Below are positions 6,216 through 7,197 of a stretch of 7,197 nucleotides of DNA, piece by piece. The notes beneath the pieces were generated by a model. It made no database searches. It saw only the letters and a list, made by a program, of their open reading frames with translations, and was not told where the DNA came from. The translations under genes were made by a program, and so were the position numbers. Within the stretch, counting starts at the first letter, position 1. Every line of letters begins with the position of its first letter. Source of the DNA: an uncultured Clostridia bacterium (GTDB taxonomy: Bacteria > Bacillota > Clostridia > Oscillospirales > Acutalibacteraceae); NCBI GenBank assembly GCA_937912045.1, contig CALDPI010000308.1, forward strand, positions 1 through 7,197, written 5' to 3'.

Positions 6216-6414
6216 AATCCTCATCTAAAACCTTTCTGTTTTCAGGCTTTGGCAACCCTTGCGCAATTTTCGGATAATCGTTATCACTATCGCTCGTCGG
6301 CTGAATTTCATACGTGCCATATTTATTAACGAGTTCAAAGGTTGTTTCTGGCTGGCTCATAATTGCATCGGCTGAAAGTGTTTTCATATCGTTCTTTTTC
6401 TTATTTTTATCCAA
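6214..6414 (-). CDS. Hypothetical 66-residue hydrophilic protein
   Basis: I do not recognise this protein. It begins at TTG 6412-6414, chosen because GGAGGG (6421-6426) lies 6 bases upstream. A later ATG (residue 10, MKTLSADAIMSQ) has only a weak purine stretch before it. The N-terminus is lysine-rich (MDKNKKKNDMK), the middle reads FELVNKYGTYEIQPTSDSDN, and the C-terminus is proline-containing and acidic, ending VLDED. There is no membrane segment, signal peptide or cysteine from this start. The strong ribosome binding site and ordinary amino-acid mix suggest a real small cytoplasmic protein. It lies between the tyrS terminator, about 40 bases upstream, and the dap terminator, with which its stop codon overlaps. 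I see no convincing promoter in the 37 bases before it, so it may depend on read-through from tyrS. Confidence 0.6.
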   Translation of the reverse strand: MDKNKKKNDMKTLSADAIMSQPETTFELVNKYGTYEIQPTSDSDNDYPKIAQGLPKPENRKVLDED

Positions 6415-6451
6415 TATAATCCCTCCACACTTATTATTAACGCATGGCATC

Positions 6452-6483
6452 AAAAAAAGACTGGCATTTTGTGCCAGTCTTTT
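6452..6483 (-). terminator. Intrinsic terminator of tyrS
   Basis: A perfect 12-bp stem (6455-6466 with 6472-6483; core GACTGGCA/TGCCAGTC) has a 5-base loop. On the minus strand a run of seven T (6458-6452) follows the GC-rich core. It begins 3 bases after the tyrS stop. Read on the plus strand the tract is only four T, so it mainly serves tyrS. Confidence 0.9.
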
Positions 6484-6486
6484 AAA

Positions 6487-7197
6487 TTATACTGTTGCCT
6501 TGTGGTAAACCTTTTTACCCTTGCGGATAATTACCGCCTCGGTCAATTCTTCCTTTGTGATACGTTTATTCGGGTCGGTAACCTTAGTGTCGTTTGTAGA
6601 AACACCGCCCTGCTGTACAAGACGTCTTCCCTCGCCCTTTGAGGCAACGAGTCCGCAAGCAACCATCAAATCAAGAATGCCGATTGAACCTTCGGTTAAC
6701 AGTGCATCATCAATTACCGTAGTAGGCATATTCTCGGTATCACCGCCACCGCCGAAAAGTGCGCGTGAAGCAGACTGTGCCTTAAGCGCCTCTTCCTCAC
6801 CGTGAACAAGCTTTGTAAGCTCAAAAGCGAGGATATCCTTTGCCTCGTTAAGCTGGCTACCCTCCCACTTATCCATTTCGTCAATTTTCGCAAGCGGAAT
6901 AAATGTGAGCATACGAATGCATTTTAATACGTCGCTGTCGCTGACGTTGCGCCAGTACTGATAAAACTCATAAGGTGAAGTTTTATTAGCATCAAGCCAA
7001 ACGGCATTGCCCGCGGTTTTACCCATCTTTTTACCCTCTGAATCGGTAAGAAGAGTAATGGTCATTGCGTGGGCATCCTTGCCGAGTTTTCTTCTGATAA
7101 GCTCTGTACCGCCAAGCATATTAGACCACTGGTCATCGCCGCCAAACTGCATATTGCAGCCGTATTCCTTATAAAGATGATAGAAGTCGTAGCTCTG
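6487..7197 (-). CDS. tyrS: Tyrosyl-tRNA synthetase, C-terminal 236 residues (partial)
   Basis: This class I aminoacyl-tRNA synthetase charges tRNA Tyr with tyrosine. The frame is open to the right edge, so the Met at 7150-7152 is internal; about 170-180 N-terminal residues, including the HIGH motif, lie outside. The fragment starts within the tyrosine-binding motif: QSYD (1-4), then MQFGGDDQWSN (16-26). The ATP-binding KMSKS-type signature is KMGKT (57-61), followed by AGNAVWLD. The anticodon-binding helical region follows, and an S4-like RNA-binding domain (about 168-234) closes the protein with GLVASKGEGRRLVQQGGVS. No truncation is seen at the C-terminus. It converges on the dap operon, with the small ORF and two terminators between. 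Its promoter and any T-box leader would be beyond the window. Confidence 0.96.
   Translation of the reverse strand, partial: QSYDFYHLYKEYGCNMQFGGDDQWSNMLGGTELIRRKLGKDAHAMTITLLTDSEGKKMGKTAGNAVWLDANKTSPYEFYQYWRNVSDSDVLKCIRMLTFIPLAKIDEMDKWEGSQLNEAKDILAFELTKLVHGEEEALKAQSASRALFGGGGDTENMPTTVIDDALLTEGSIGILDLMVACGLVASKGEGRRLVQQGGVSTNDTKVTDPNKRITKEELTEAVIIRKGKKVYHKATV

Overview
The window looks like chromosomal sequence from a low-to-moderate GC Gram-positive bacterium of the class Clostridia, probably Oscillospiraceae/Ruminococcaceae-like. The reasons are strong AGGAGG-type ribosome binding sites, frequent TTG starts, the clostridial order queA-tgt-yajC followed by a small four-helix membrane protein, and a fragment resembling the sporulation protein SpoIIIAE at the left edge. 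The taxonomic placement is inference.

Layout. Positions 1-159 (minus) hold a lipoprotein-type signal sequence that runs into a GC-rich stretch whose sense reading, in a different frame, resembles SpoIIIAE; this is a chimeric, frameshifted or misassembled edge. Positions 214-3249 (minus) hold, in transcription order, queA, tgt, yajC and the small membrane protein gene. QueA and Tgt are late steps in making queuosine in tRNA. YajC is the small accessory subunit of the SecDF translocase complex. yajC has its own near-consensus promoter just after tgt, and a terminator-like hairpin after yajC contains the ribosome binding site of the next gene.

Positions 3250-3406 are a divergent intergenic region. 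It carries a strong promoter for the rightward operon, a 19-bp palindrome centred on that promoter's -35 box, and a 10-bp inverted repeat just before the first ribosome binding site. Positions 3407-6178 (plus) are asd-dapA-dapB, three consecutive steps from aspartyl phosphate towards diaminopimelate and lysine, supplying both protein synthesis and the cell wall. The operon ends at a very clear intrinsic terminator (6185-6215).

Positions 6214-6414 (minus) encode an unrecognised 66-residue protein boxed in between the dap terminator and the tyrS terminator. Positions 6487-7197 (minus) are the C-terminal part of tyrS (tyrosyl-tRNA synthetase), cut by the right edge.

Most of the window is ordinary housekeeping sequence. 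I see no CRISPR array, transposase, tRNA or rRNA, and no undescribed multi-gene system. The points worth checking are the left-edge junction, the terminator that overlaps a ribosome binding site, the palindromic operator candidate at asd, and the small protein.
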